Positions 16,322 through 31,757 of a stretch of 64,000 nucleotides of DNA are shown here, in pieces. The DNA lies in assembly GCA_019635485.1 (NCBI GenBank), contig JAHBZL010000004.1, positions 1 to 64,000 of the forward strand, read 5' to 3'. Source of the DNA: Piscinibacter sp. (lineage in GTDB: Bacteria; Pseudomonadota; Gammaproteobacteria; Burkholderiales; Burkholderiaceae_C). The number at the start of each line of letters is the position of its first letter. Within the stretch, counting starts at the first letter, position 1. Both the position numbers and the translations under genes were made by a program. The notes below the pieces were generated by a model. It ran no database searches and had not been told where the DNA came from. It was given only the letters and a program-made list of their open reading frames with translations.

Positions 16322-17063
16322 GGCGCTGCTGCGCTCGAACCTGCTGACGCGCCGCTTCGGCGGGCTGACTGCCGTCGGCGATGTCTCGCTCGAGCTGCGC
16401 CTCGGAGAGGTGCACGCGGTGATCGGCACCAACGGCGCCGGCAAGTCGACGCTGATCAACATGCTGTCCGGCGAACTGCCGGCCTCGTCGGGCAGCATCC
16501 ACTTCGACGGGCACGACATCACCGACTGGTCGCAGCCGAAACGCGCGCGCGCCGGGATCGGCCGCAGCTACCAGCGCACGACGATCTTCCCGGCCTTCAG
16601 CGTGCTCGAGAACTGCCGCCTGTGCGCACAGGCCGCGGCGCCGCGCGCCTGGGCGCTGTGGGAATCGGCCCAGCACTGCGCGGCCAGCCTCGCCGCCGCC
16701 CGCGAGGCGCTGGCCGGCGCCGGGCTGGCCGATGCGGAAGCACGGCCGGCCGGCTCGCTCAGCCACGGCGGCAAGCGCCAGCTCGAGATCGCGATGTGCC
16801 TGGCCACGCGGCCGCGCGTGCTGCTGCTGGACGAACCGCTGGCCGGCATGGGCGCCGAGGAGACCGAGCGCATGCTGGGCCTGCTCGCGGCGCTGCGGCA
16901 GACCCACGCGGTGCTGCTGGTCGAGCACGACATGGACGCGGTGTTCCGCATCGCCGACCGCATCACGGTGATGGTGAACGGCGAGGTGATCGCGAGCGAT
17001 GTGCCGGAGGCGATCCGCGCCGACCGGGCCGTGCAGGTGGCCTACCTCGGCGAGGGCCACTGA
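16314..17063 (+). CDS. livG: Liv-type ABC transporter ATP-binding protein LivG
   Basis: This 249-residue ABC ATPase starts at GTG 16314, overlapping livM by 8 bases. It has Walker A GTNGAGKST, the signature LSHGGKRQLEIA, Walker B VLLLDEPLAGMGAEE and the H-loop VEHDMDAVF. The signature is the LivG-type 'LSxGxxRxLEIA' with Gly-Gly-Lys where Gly-Glu-Gln is usual. It energises import with LivF. Confidence 0.92.
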   Translation: MAEALLRSNLLTRRFGGLTAVGDVSLELRLGEVHAVIGTNGAGKSTLINMLSGELPASSGSIHFDGHDITDWSQPKRARAGIGRSYQRTTIFPAFSVLENCRLCAQAAAPRAWALWESAQHCAASLAAAREALAGAGLADAEARPAGSLSHGGKRQLEIAMCLATRPRVLLLDEPLAGMGAEETERMLGLLAALRQTHAVLLVEHDMDAVFRIADRITVMVNGEVIASDVPEAIRADRAVQVAYLGEGH

Positions 17064-17064
17064 G

Positions 17065-17766
17065 ATGCTGGCCGTCGCCGAGTTGAACACCTACTACGGC
17101 GACAGCCACGTGCTGCGCGGTGCCGGCCTCGAGCTGCCGGAAGGCACGTCGCTCGGCCTGCTGGGCCGCAACGGCATGGGCAAGACGACGCTGATCCGCA
17201 CGCTGATGGGCTACGTGCGGCCGGCGTCCGGGCGTGTCGCCTGGCAGGGCCGCGACGTGACCGGCTGGGCGCCGGAGCGCATGGCGCGCCTGGGCATCGG
17301 CTACGTGCCCGAGGGGCGCGGCATCTTCCCGAACCTCAGCGTGCGCGAGAACCTCGTGATGAGTGCACGCGCCGGCGTCGACGGCCGGCGCGACTGGACC
17401 GAGGCGCGCGTGCTGGACACCTTTCCGCGCCTGGCCGAGCGGCTGGGCCACGGCGGCGGCCAGCTCTCCGGCGGCGAGCAGCAGATGCTCGCGATCGGCC
17501 GCGCGCTGATGACCAACCCGCGCCTGCTGATCCTCGACGAGGCGACCGAAGGCCTCGCCCCGTTGATCGTGGCCGAGATCTGGCGCGTGATCGCCGCGAT
17601 CGGCGGCACCGGCATCAGCACGCTGATCGTCGACCGCGACTACCGCAAGGTGCTCGCGCACACCGACCGGGCCGTCGTGCTGGAGAAGGGCCAGGTGGTG
17701 CTGGCCGGCCCGAGCGATTCCCTGGCCGAGGACGGCGCCGCGCTGGCGCGCTTCCTCGGCGTCTGA
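17065..17766 (+). CDS. livF: Liv-type ABC transporter ATP-binding protein LivF
   Basis: This 233-residue ABC ATPase has Walker A GRNGMGKTT, the motif YVPEGRGIFPNLSVRENL typical of LivF, signature LSGGEQQMLAIGRAL and Walker B LLILDEATEGLAP. The switch region reads LIVDRDYRKVL, where most LivF proteins have VEQN, so the usual H-loop histidine is not apparent. The ATG at 17065 is 1 base after the livG stop; an upstream in-frame ATG at 16999 lies inside livG and is not used. Confidence 0.9.
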   Translation: MLAVAELNTYYGDSHVLRGAGLELPEGTSLGLLGRNGMGKTTLIRTLMGYVRPASGRVAWQGRDVTGWAPERMARLGIGYVPEGRGIFPNLSVRENLVMSARAGVDGRRDWTEARVLDTFPRLAERLGHGGGQLSGGEQQMLAIGRALMTNPRLLILDEATEGLAPLIVAEIWRVIAAIGGTGISTLIVDRDYRKVLAHTDRAVVLEKGQVVLAGPSDSLAEDGAALARFLGV

Positions 17767-17789
17767 CCCACCGACCCGGAGACCACCCC

Positions 17790-18092
17790 ATGATCCTCGA
17801 GCTCGCCGACATCCGCATCCACCCGGGCCAGCAGGCCGAGTTCGACGCCGCCATCCTGCGCGGCATCGGCAGCGTGGTCAGCACCGCGAAGGGCTTCCGC
17901 GGCTTCAAGGTCAACAAGGGCATCGAGACGCCCGAGCGCTACATCCTGCAGATCTTCTGGGACACGCTGGAGAACCACACGGTGGACTTCCGCGGCGGGC
18001 CGCTGTTCACGCAGTGGCGCGCCATCGTCGGCCCCTACTTCGCGCAGCCGCCGGTGGTGGAGCACTTCGTGCTCGTCGGCAAGTCCGACTGA
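17790..18092 (+). CDS. Abm/Dabb-fold (antibiotic biosynthesis monooxygenase family) protein
   Basis: This 100-residue ferredoxin-like alpha/beta-barrel protein begins MILELADIRIHPGQQAEFDA and contains KGFRGFKVNKGIETPERYIL and an IFWDTLENHTVDFRGGPLF segment. These are typical of small Abm-domain proteins linked with aromatic catabolism or transport. It is the last gene of the second Liv operon, 23 bases after livF. Catalytic role unknown; it may act on or bind the imported substrate. Confidence 0.8.
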   Translation: MILELADIRIHPGQQAEFDAAILRGIGSVVSTAKGFRGFKVNKGIETPERYILQIFWDTLENHTVDFRGGPLFTQWRAIVGPYFAQPPVVEHFVLVGKSD

Positions 18093-18249
18093 AGGCCCGC
18101 GCACGAAGAAATCACCTCGGCCCGATCGAAGTGATCCGGGTGCCGATCGGCAGGGCCGTCCTCGCTTGCCGGGCATCAAATTTGGCGCGCACCAGGGCAG
18201 GATCGGGCCCCACAGAGCCAGCGGTTTGAGGCAAATTGTGCGCGGGCCT
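18093..18249. other. Nested long-range inverted repeats, candidate structured RNA
   Basis: Immediately after the Abm stop codon, AGGCCCGCGCAC (18093-18104) pairs perfectly with GTGCGCGGGCCT (18238-18249). Inside, GGCCCGATC (18119-18127) pairs perfectly with GATCGGGCC (18201-18209), and TGCCGATCGGCA (18141-18152) is a perfect palindrome. ATCAC and GTGAT flank part of the inner segment. The outer stem can extend to 14 pairs with a GU and an AU. It lies 58 bases upstream of the hybrid kinase start. I know of no RNA family that matches. Confidence 0.45.
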
Positions 18250-18306
18250 CGGCGGCGCGCCGGCGCGTTGCGGCCCTGACTCCGTTTCCGCATTACCGCC
18301 TCCGCA

Positions 18307-22118
<3,812 letters not shown>

Positions 22119-22122
<4 letters not shown>

Positions 22123-24455
22123 CCCAGCCGCACCGTGTCGAAATCGCGCCGCAGCGCGCGCCAGACGGTCGGCCCGGTCAGCGGCATCTGCACCTTCTCG
22201 GCGTCGTGGCCGAGGCCGGCGTGGTCCAGCGCATCGACCACCGCGTTGACCACCGCGGGTGTCGCGCCGATCGTGCCGAGCTCGCCGACGCCCTTCACGC
22301 CCAGCACGTTGGTCGTGCAGGGCACCGAGGTGTCGAACTCGGTCCGGAAGCCGAGGAAGCCGTCGGCGCGCGGCAGCGCGTAGTCCATGAAGCTCGCACT
22401 CAGCAGCTGGCCGCTGTCGTCGTAGGCCACCCGCTCGCACAGCGCCTGGCCGATGCCCTGCACCGCACCGCCTTCGATCTGGCCGCGCACGATGACCGGG
22501 CTGACGACCCGCCCGATGTCGTTGACCGACGCGTAGGCGACGATCGCGACCTCGCCGGTCTCCGGGTCGACCTCCACCTCGCAGACATGGCAGGCATTCG
22601 GCCAGCTCGGCGCACCGGCCGTCGCGCTGCCCTCGGCGGTGATGCGGGCGGCGGGCTGCCGCGCCGCCAGCTCGAACAGCCCGATGCTGCGGTCGGTGCC
22701 GGCGATCGTGAAGCGCCCGGCGCGGTACTCGAGGTCGCGCGCGGCGGCCTCCAGCGCCTCGCCGGCCAGTTGCTGCGCATGCTCCAGCGTGCGCTCGGAG
22801 GCCACCTGCACCGCCGAGCCGCCGGTGAACAGCGAACGGGAGCCGGCGCTGCCGAAACCGTTCGCGCGGTCGGTGTCGCCCTGCAGCACGCGGATCTGCT
22901 CGATCGGCACGCCGAACACGTCGACGGCCAGCTGCGCGTAGCTGGTCACGATGCCCTGGCCCATGGCCTGCGTCGCGGTGGTCAGCTCGACGATGCCCTC
23001 GGGCAGCACGTTCACGGTGACCTGCTCGCCCAGCGAGCCGCCGCCGGTCCACTCGAGGAAGGTCGCGATGCCGCGCCCGCGCAGCCGGCCGCGCGCGCGC
23101 GAGGCCTCGCGGCGCGCCGCAAAGCCGTGCCAGTCGGACAGCGCCAGGCCCTGGTCCAGCATCTTCTCGAACTGACCCACGTCGTAGGTCTGCGCCATCG
23201 GGCTGGTCCACGGCATCTGCTCGGGGCGCAGCATGTTGCGCCGGCGCAGCTCGGCCGGGTCGAGCTTCATCTTGCGTGCCGCCGCGTCCATCAGCCGCTC
23301 GATCAGGTAGATCGCCTCGGGGCGGCCGGCGCCGCGGTAGGCCCCGGTCGGCGTCGTGTTGGTCATCACCGCGGTGAGCTTCAGCGCGATGGTGCGGATG
23401 TCGTAGATGCTGGTCGTGACCCAGGGCCCGACCAGCAGCGGGATCACGACCCCGACCGTCATCGCGTACCCGCCGACGTTCGCGTACGAGCGCACGCGCA
23501 GCCCCAACACCTTGCCGTCGGCGTCCAGCGCCATCTCGCCGCGCGTCACCTGGTCGCGGCCGTGCACGGAGGCCGTGAACTCCTCCAGCCGCGTGGCGCA
23601 CCATTTGACCGGCCGCTGCAACGCGCGCGCCGCGTGGCCGACGACGACCTCCTCCGGATACAGCCCGGTCTTCATGCCGAAGCCGCCGCCCACATCGCCG
23701 ACCTTCACGCGCACCTGCTCGGCCGGCAGGCCGAGGCACTGCGCGGTGCCGTCCCGCACGGCGGTCGGCATCTGGCTGGACAGCGTGATCTGCAGGCGCC
23801 CGTCGACCATCTCGGCGAGCGCCACGCGCGGCTCCATCGCATTCGGCGCGAGGCGCTGGTTGACGATCTCCAGCGCGACCACGTGCGCGGCGCGCGCGAA
23901 GGCGGCCTCGGTCGCGGCGGCGTCGCCGTGCTGCATCTCGGCGGCGATGTTGTCCGGCGCCGCGTCGCACAGCACCGGCGCGCCCGGCGCGATCGCGGCG
24001 AGCGGGTCGACCACGGCGGGCAGGTCCTCGTAGTCGACGGCGATCGCCGCGCAGGCGTCGAGCGCGGCCTGGCGCGACTCGGCGACCACCGCGGCCACCG
24101 CCTCGCCGACATAGCGCACGCGGTCGAGCGCGAGCGGGTGGCGTGCGGCGCTGGCGCCGGGGCTGCCGTCCGGGCGCGGGAACGGCACCTCGTTGGCCAT
24201 CGCCTTGACACCGGCGGCCGCCAGCTCGGCGCCGCTGTAGACCGCCAGCACGCCGGGCAGCGCCCGCGCCGCCGCCGCGTCCACTGCGCGGATGCGCGCG
24301 TGCGCGAACGGCGAGCGCAGGAAGACGAGGTGCGCGAGGCCGGGGCGCTCCAGGTCGTCGGTGAACTGGCCGCGGCCGGTGACCAGGGTCGGGTCCTCCA
24401 GCCGGCGCACCGGCTTGCCGCTGCCGAAGCGGCCGACGTCGACCGGCGCGTTCAT
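22119..24455 (-). CDS. Xanthine dehydrogenase-family molybdopterin-binding subunit (form II CoxL-like)
   Basis: This 778-residue molybdenum hydroxylase large subunit carries AYRGAGR at residues 372-378, the active-site motif of form II CoxL-type enzymes, not the AYxCSFR of true CO dehydrogenase. GGGFGMKTG near 256-264 and [21 protein letters not shown] near the C-terminus are typical cofactor and catalytic-Glu regions. No signal peptide. It overlaps the upstream [2Fe-2S] gene as ATGA. A medium FAD subunit is not adjacent, which is unusual for this class. Substrate unknown: aldehyde, purine or N-heterocycle are all possible. Confidence 0.88.
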
Positions 24456-24928
24456 GCGCGGCTCCCCGCCATCGCCGTCGCGGCCTGCTGCACCGCGGCG
24501 ACGATGTTGACGTAGCCCGTGCAGCGGCACAGGTTGCCCTCCAGCGCGGCGGCCACCTGTGCATCGCTCGGGTTCGGCTCGCGCGCCAGCAGGCCGCAGG
24601 CCGCCATCAGCATGCCGGGCGTGCAGAAGCCGCATTGCAGGCCGTGGCAGGCCATGAAGGCCTCCTGCAGCGGGTGCGTGCCGCCGGGCGGCGCGAGGCC
24701 TTCGACGGTGGTCACCGCACGCCCCTGCACCTGCAGCGCCAGCACGCTGCAGCTCTTGACGGGCGCGCCGTCCAGCAGCACGGTGCAGGCGCCGCACTGC
24801 GCGGTATCGCAGCCCTGGTGCGTGCCGGTCAGGCGCAGCGGGCCGCGCAGCAGCTCGACCAGCAGCGTGGTGGGTTCGATCTCGGCCTCGACCGACTGGC
24901 CGTTGACCTGCAGGTTCAGTGTCGTCAT
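24452..24928 (-). CDS. [2Fe-2S]-binding subunit of molybdenum hydroxylase (CoxS-like)
   Basis: This 158-residue iron-sulfur subunit has an N-terminal plant-type [2Fe-2S] domain with the cysteines GCDTAQCGACTVLLDG and a distal SCSV cysteine. Its C-terminal helical [2Fe-2S] domain carries CGFCTPGM and NLCRCTGY. It passes electrons from the molybdenum site to an acceptor. The ATG at 24928 has a perfect GGAGGTGA upstream, so I reject the longer frame from 24979. First gene of a two-gene operon, divergent from the Gfo/Idh/MocA gene. Confidence 0.9.
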   Translation of the reverse strand: MTTLNLQVNGQSVEAEIEPTTLLVELLRGPLRLTGTHQGCDTAQCGACTVLLDGAPVKSCSVLALQVQGRAVTTVEGLAPPGGTHPLQEAFMACHGLQCGFCTPGMLMAACGLLAREPNPSDAQVAAALEGNLCRCTGYVNIVAAVQQAATAMAGSRA

Positions 24929-25011
24929 CGTGTCACCTCCACAGCGGCCCGCATCGTAGTCCCGAATCCGCGGGTGCATACTGCCGCGCGATCGAAATTC
25001 CGGAGGTGCCG

Positions 25012-26010
25012 ATGGACAAGGTGCGGTGGGGCGTGATCAGCACGGCCCGGATCGGGCTCGAGAAGGTGCTGCCGGCGATGAAGCTCAGCCCGGCGGTCGA
25101 GCTGTACGCGATCGCCTCGCGCTCGCTGCCGGCGGCGCAGCAGGCGGCGCAGGCGCTCGGCATCCCGGTCGCCTACGGCTCGTACGAGGAGCTGCTCGCC
25201 GACCCGCGCATCGAGGCGGTCTACAACCCGTTGCCCAACCACCTGCACGTGCCGCTGACGCTGCAGGCTGCGGCGGCCGGCAAGCACGTGCTGTGCGAGA
25301 AGCCGATCGCGCTGACGGCGGCGGAGGCGCAGCAGCTGCGCGGCGCGGCCGGCCGGGTGCTGATCGCCGAGGCCTTCATGGTGCGCTTCCATCCGCAGTG
25401 GCAGCGCGTGCGCGCGCTGGTCCGCGAGGGCCGCATCGGCACGCCGCGCGCCATGCAGGTGGCGTTTTCGTACTTCAACGCCGACCCGGCCAACATCCGC
25501 AACCGCGCCGACATCGGCGGCGGCGCGCTGTACGACATCGGCTGCTACGCGATCGTCGCCGGCCGCTACGTGTTCGAGGCGGAGCCGCAGCGCGCCGTCG
25601 CGCTGGTCGACCGCGACCCTGCGCTCGGGACCGACCGCACCACCAGCGGCCTGCTCGACTTCGGCGCCGGCCGCCAGCTTGCGTTCACGGTCTCGACGCA
25701 GAGCCAGCGCTACCAGCGCGTCAACGTGCTCGGCACGACCGGCCGCATCGAGGTCATGATCCCGTTCAACGCGGTGCCCGCCGAAGGCATGCGGATCCAC
25801 ATCGACGCCACCGGCGCGCTCGACGGCAGCGGCATCACGACCGAAACCCTGCCGGCCTGCGACCAGTACACGCTGCAGGGCGAGGCGTTCTCGCGCGCGG
25901 TGCGCGGCCAGGCGCCGCTGGACTGGGGCGTGGAGGACGCGATCGCCCAGATGCGCGTGATCGACGCGCTGTGGCGTGCGGAGAAGAGCGGGCGGGTCGA
26001 GGACGTCTGA
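25012..26010 (+). CDS. Gfo/Idh/MocA-family oxidoreductase
   Basis: This 332-residue NAD(P)-dependent dehydrogenase has the N-terminal Rossmann fold (VRWGVISTARIGLEKVLPAM) and the family motif NPLPNHLHVPLTLQAAAAGK followed by HVLCEKPIAL, with the EKP lysine. The C-terminal domain has GGGALYDIGCYAI. The ATG at 25012 has GGAGGTG upstream. Substrates in this family are sugars, inositols or dihydrodiols; sequence similarity by eye is to the dihydrodiol/glucose-fructose type. No pathway partner adjoins. Confidence 0.87.
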   Translation: MDKVRWGVISTARIGLEKVLPAMKLSPAVELYAIASRSLPAAQQAAQALGIPVAYGSYEELLADPRIEAVYNPLPNHLHVPLTLQAAAAGKHVLCEKPIALTAAEAQQLRGAAGRVLIAEAFMVRFHPQWQRVRALVREGRIGTPRAMQVAFSYFNADPANIRNRADIGGGALYDIGCYAIVAGRYVFEAEPQRAVALVDRDPALGTDRTTSGLLDFGAGRQLAFTVSTQSQRYQRVNVLGTTGRIEVMIPFNAVPAEGMRIHIDATGALDGSGITTETLPACDQYTLQGEAFSRAVRGQAPLDWGVEDAIAQMRVIDALWRAEKSGRVEDV

Positions 26011-26018
26011 GCACCGGG

Positions 26019-28241
26019 TCACGCCCGCAGGTGCACGAAGGCGATCCACAGCGCCGCCGCCAGCCAGGTGGCGTTGACGCCCAGCCAGGTGGCGCGACGC
26101 ACGGCGCGGCGGCGGCGCCGAACGGCCCACGGGCCCGCCGCCAGCGCGACCCAGAGCCCGGCCAGCGCGAGCGACGCGCGCCGGCGCTCGGGTTCGAGCG
26201 TGCGCACGCGCGGGAAGGCCGTGCGCAGGGCTTCCCCGGCCCGCTCGATCCGCTGGATTTCCGCGGACACGTCCGGCCCTGGCTGCAGTTCCACCGTCTC
26301 CGTCGAGCCGTCGTGCTCGAGGCTCAGGCGCATGCCCGAACGCCGCAGCCGCAGGGTGTCCGCGCCCTCGCCCAGCTGGATCTCCCAGTCTTCCGCTCCG
26401 GCATGGTGGCGCATCGAGGCCGGCGCGGCAGACGCCGCGTCGCCGGGCACCAGCGCCAGCGTGGTGAGCATCCACCCGCCCGGTTGCGGCAGACGCGCGT
26501 CGACGCCCGGCGCCGGCCACGCGCGGCGGTCGAAGGCGACCCATCCTCCGAACGGGCTGAGGCTGCCCTTCAGCGGCGTGGCGCCGATTCCTTCGCTGCC
26601 GTCGACAGCCAGCATCAGTTCGACATTCGATCCGGGGCGGCGGTAGCCGAACCGGCGCGGGCCGAGCGCCCGCTGCTCGGTCTCCGGCGCTGCGGTCCAC
26701 AACACGCGCAGCGCACTGCCGGCCGCCGCCTCGTGGCTGTCGAGCACGAGCACCGTGCTGCCCTGCCATTGCAGGATCTGGCGCCGCAGCCGCGGACCCC
26801 CGTCGACCCGGCGCTCCAGGTCGAGCAGGCGAAGGTCGCCGTGCTGCACCTCCGCGCGCAGCACGGTCCGGCGTCTCGAATCGGCCGACTCGCCGACGAG
26901 GTGCGGGCCATTGCCGCCGTCCCAGCCATTGGACAGCTGCACCCCGGGGCCGTCGCCGCTCGGCCAGTAGCCGCTGGCGGTGCTCCAGTCGACGCCGTCG
27001 GCCCACAGATGCAGGCTCAGGTCCTGCGCGCGGCGGTGCCCATGGGCGGCAAAGTGACCCCATGGGACGACGAGCTGCACCGGCACCCGCGCCGCGCTCT
27101 CGCGCGACCACCAGACGGCATGCCCCGACACCGGGAACAGATGCGCGAACGATTCGCGCGCGCCCAGCTCGCGTTCGCGCAGCAGGTCGTCACCGCCGAA
27201 CATCGGGGGCAGGCTCCAGCGGTAGCGGTAGGTGTTGCCCAGCAAGGGCATCGTGCGATCCGGCCGCTGCAGGTCCGTGAAGAAGGCGAGCGCCGCCCCG
27301 TGCGCCGCCGCCAGCGCCGGCGGCACCGGCTCGCCGGCCGCGCGCAGCACGTGCTGCATGAAGCCGGTCAGGACGACGCCGTGGAAGTGATAGCCGGCGG
27401 AGTGCTCGAGCACGGCCCCGTCCTGCCCGATATAGAACGGCAACTGCCGCTCCAGCCGCTGCAGCGCCAGCCGGCGCGACTCCGCCGCCTCCGGCAGCGC
27501 CGGGAAGGCGGTGCTCAGCTGCAGCAGGGCAAGGTTCTGCATCACGCCGTGGTTGGACCCGGCGATGAACAGCGAGGGCTTGGCCAGCAGTGCCGCGAGG
27601 CGGCGCGCGTGCAGGTGGACCTCGGCGTCGGTGGCCGCGTCGGCATCGGCACGCACGAGTTTCCAGAAGCGTGCCAGGACCGCCGCCCGATTGACCACCG
27701 CGTGCGCGTTGCGCAGCAGGCCGGTCGGGAACCACTGCGCGGCCTCACTGGCGATGAAGCCGCGCAGGTAGCGGCGCGCGGCGTGCAGGAATGCCGGGTC
27801 GCGCGTGTGTTCATAGGCACGCAGCAGCATGTCGGGCACGATCAGGCTGGCGCTGTAGAGCTGCTGCACCGGCACGCCGCGTTCCAGATCTGCCTCGGCG
27901 AAGTCGAGATCGACGGGCAGCGGCGGCAGGTAGGGCAGTGCCAGTTCGCCACGCAGGATGCCGCGCGCCACGGCGACCGCGGCGTCGCCGCGCAGCGGGT
28001 GGTCCGTCATCATCGACGCATCGGCGACCATGGTCAGCACCTCGTCGGACGGCTGTCGCCGGTCGATGTCGACCACTGCCGGCGCCACCTCGCCGGTCAC
28101 CACCCGGTAGTGCCACCACAGCGGCCCCCAGACCAGGGCAGCACCGACGGCAGCGAGCAGCAGCGTGTTCAGCACCAGCGCCGGCCAGGTCGGGCCGGGG
28201 GCCGGTGGGTGCTCGGCAGGGGGATCGTCGGAGGTCTTCAT
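26019..28241 (-). CDS. Membrane-anchored heparinase II/III-like protein
   Basis: This 740-residue protein has an N-terminal membrane segment (about 19-40), a large helical domain with [13 protein letters not shown] and [10 protein letters not shown], and a beta-rich domain beginning [24 protein letters not shown]. It has two C-terminal membrane segments (about 680-735). The His/Tyr pattern and the 'GHxH...D-LS-LWADG' stretch fit the heparinase II/III polysaccharide-lyase fold. The ATG at 28241 ([11 protein letters not shown]) precedes the membrane segment; the frame is open further upstream into the nadE leader. It faces nadE divergently. No glycosyltransferases or other polysaccharide genes adjoin, so the substrate is unknown. 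Confidence 0.75.
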   Translation of the reverse strand: MKTSDDPPAEHPPAPGPTWPALVLNTLLLAAVGAALVWGPLWWHYRVVTGEVAPAVVDIDRRQPSDEVLTMVADASMMTDHPLRGDAAVAVARGILRGELALPYLPPLPVDLDFAEADLERGVPVQQLYSASLIVPDMLLRAYEHTRDPAFLHAARRYLRGFIASEAAQWFPTGLLRNAHAVVNRAAVLARFWKLVRADADAATDAEVHLHARRLAALLAKPSLFIAGSNHGVMQNLALLQLSTAFPALPEAAESRRLALQRLERQLPFYIGQDGAVLEHSAGYHFHGVVLTGFMQHVLRAAGEPVPPALAAAHGAALAFFTDLQRPDRTMPLLGNTYRYRWSLPPMFGGDDLLRERELGARESFAHLFPVSGHAVWWSRESAARVPVQLVVPWGHFAAHGHRRAQDLSLHLWADGVDWSTASGYWPSGDGPGVQLSNGWDGGNGPHLVGESADSRRRTVLRAEVQHGDLRLLDLERRVDGGPRLRRQILQWQGSTVLVLDSHEAAAGSALRVLWTAAPETEQRALGPRRFGYRRPGSNVELMLAVDGSEGIGATPLKGSLSPFGGWVAFDRRAWPAPGVDARLPQPGGWMLTTLALVPGDAASAAPASMRHHAGAEDWEIQLGEGADTLRLRRSGMRLSLEHDGSTETVELQPGPDVSAEIQRIERAGEALRTAFPRVRTLEPERRRASLALAGLWVALAAGPWAVRRRRRAVRRATWLGVNATWLAAALWIAFVHLRA

Positions 28242-28332
28242 GGCGCAGGCGAACGGACCGGGCACGCGCACCAGACCGACAATGGGCATCATGACGCATG
28301 AGGCAACCGCCGCAGCCCAGGATCTGCCCGAG

Positions 28333-30354
<2,022 letters not shown>

Positions 30355-30405
30355 TGCTTCCGTTCGCTGCGGACTGCGGCGCCGCCGACAGCTCAGTACG
30401 CGTGT

Positions 30406-31227
30406 TCAGCCTGCGGAGGCGACCCTGGGTGCCAGCCAACGCGTGCCGGCGTAGATGAAGAGCAGCGTCGCAAGGTAGAAGGCCAGTTGCGCCGCGGAGG
30501 GCTGCGCGTCGTACCCGATCAGCGCGCGAAGGAAGGTGCCGAATGCCGAATCGGGCGCAAGCAGGTGACTGGTGTCCCACAGCGGTGTGCTGCCCACGTT
30601 CACGAAGCCGGCTTGCGCCAATGCCCTCGCGAGCTGGCTGGCGAGCGATCCGGCCAGCAAGGCGATCAACAGGTTCGTGACCGAGAAGACGTGACGAGCC
30701 GGAATGCGGGCCAAGCCGGCGTAGATGATCACGCCGACCAGGGCGCCGGCGAGCAGGCCCAGCAGGCCGGCAGCCAATGCAGGGCCGGTCGACGTGCCGC
30801 CCGAGCCGACGAGGGAGCCGCCGACGAAGAGCACGGTCTCCGCGCCTTCGCGCAAGACGGCCAGGGCGATCGCAACCAGCAGCGCCCATGGCGTGCGATG
30901 CCCATCCTCGACCGACCGGCCGAGTTGCTTCGCACCGCTGGCCATCTCCCGCGAGTGCGTCGTGACCCACACGCAGTGCCAGAGCAGCATCGCCAGCGCG
31001 ATCGACAGCACGCCGATGTTGACAACATCCTGGCCCAGCCCGTCGAGCCAGCCGCTGAGGCGCTGCGCGAGCAGGGCCAGCGCAATCGCACCGAGCACGC
31101 CGACGCCGACGCCTGCGCTCAGCCAGCGCGCGCGGCCCGACAGGCCTCGCGTGGCTGCCGCCACGATGCCGACGAACAGCGCGGCTTCGAGCGATTCCCG
31201 AAAGACGATCAGCGCGGTCGCAAACAC
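30406..31227 (-). CDS. FTR1-family iron permease (FtrC/EfeU-like)
   Basis: This 273-residue polytopic protein has the two family motifs in transmembrane helices: FRESLEAALFVG (residues 9-20; usual form REGLEA) and LREGAETVLFVGG near residue 125. About seven hydrophobic segments are visible. Family members transport ferric iron after ferrous oxidation by a periplasmic partner. The gene directly follows a cupredoxin-like gene, matching the ftrB-ftrC arrangement of Bordetella and Burkholderia. The other partners, a P19-type protein and a polyferredoxin, are not present here. Confidence 0.87.
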   Translation of the reverse strand: MFATALIVFRESLEAALFVGIVAAATRGLSGRARWLSAGVGVGVLGAIALALLAQRLSGWLDGLGQDVVNIGVLSIALAMLLWHCVWVTTHSREMASGAKQLGRSVEDGHRTPWALLVAIALAVLREGAETVLFVGGSLVGSGGTSTGPALAAGLLGLLAGALVGVIIYAGLARIPARHVFSVTNLLIALLAGSLASQLARALAQAGFVNVGSTPLWDTSHLLAPDSAFGTFLRALIGYDAQPSAAQLAFYLATLLFIYAGTRWLAPRVASAG

Positions 31228-31242
31228 GGTGGGCCCCGCGCG

Positions 31243-31581
31243 TTACTCGGCGATCACGGCACCTTTGGCCGTCGCTTCGTTGTATTCGCCGAAGAAGGTG
31301 TAGCGACCGGGCTTGAGCGGACCAATGAAGATAGTCGCCTTCGCGCCGCCCGGAATGACCTTCTCGCGTTTCAGGCTGTGACTCTCGAATTCCTCCGGCG
31401 TGCTGTCCTGGTTGTGCACCACCAGCTTGATGCGCTGCCCGGCAGGGACCTTCAGCTCGCCCGGCTCGAAGCGGTGGTTCTTGATGACCAGCGAGAGCTC
31501 GGGCTCGGCAGCAAGGGCCGGCCCGGTGGCCGTGACACCACCCGCCAGCAGCAAGGACAGGAGGAAGGGTTTGCAGTTCAT
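31243..31581 (-). CDS. Cupredoxin-like periplasmic protein (FtrB-like)
   Basis: This 112-residue protein has a signal peptide (1-25, ending GPALAAE) and a small beta-barrel domain with NHRFEPGELKVPAGQRIKLV, NQDSTPEEFESHSLKREKVI and LKPGRYTFFGEYNEATAKG. This is the cupredoxin-1 layout found next to FTR1 permeases. The classical type-1 copper Cys is absent: where Cys-x-H would be, it reads FFGEYNEATA. Any metal site must therefore use carboxylates, His and Met differently. It is the first gene of the two-gene operon, 15 bases before the permease, behind a Fur-like box. Confidence 0.82.
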   Translation of the reverse strand: MNCKPFLLSLLLAGGVTATGPALAAEPELSLVIKNHRFEPGELKVPAGQRIKLVVHNQDSTPEEFESHSLKREKVIPGGAKATIFIGPLKPGRYTFFGEYNEATAKGAVIAE

Positions 31582-31623
31582 GACACTCGCAGGCTGGGAG
31601 AAGGTGGAGGGGTGCGATAACCT

Positions 31624-31644
31624 TAATGCGAATAGCTCGCATTA
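31624..31644. promoter_or_regulatory. Fur-like box upstream of iron-uptake operon
   Basis: TAATGCGA (31624-31631) and TCGCATTA (31637-31644) form a perfect 8-base inverted repeat around ATAGC. The AATGCGAAT core resembles betaproteobacterial Fur sites. It lies 43 bases upstream of the cupredoxin start, in promoter position, in an AT-rich patch. Confidence 0.55.
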
Positions 31645-31757
31645 GCAATAGGTGGCGACCTCGAATCTGGAGAATCACCCGTCGCTGATGGGTCGTTCGG
31701 CGCCTTCGGCCCTGTCCTCCCGACCGCGAAGCCACAGGGCACGTGCCCGGCGGAGCA

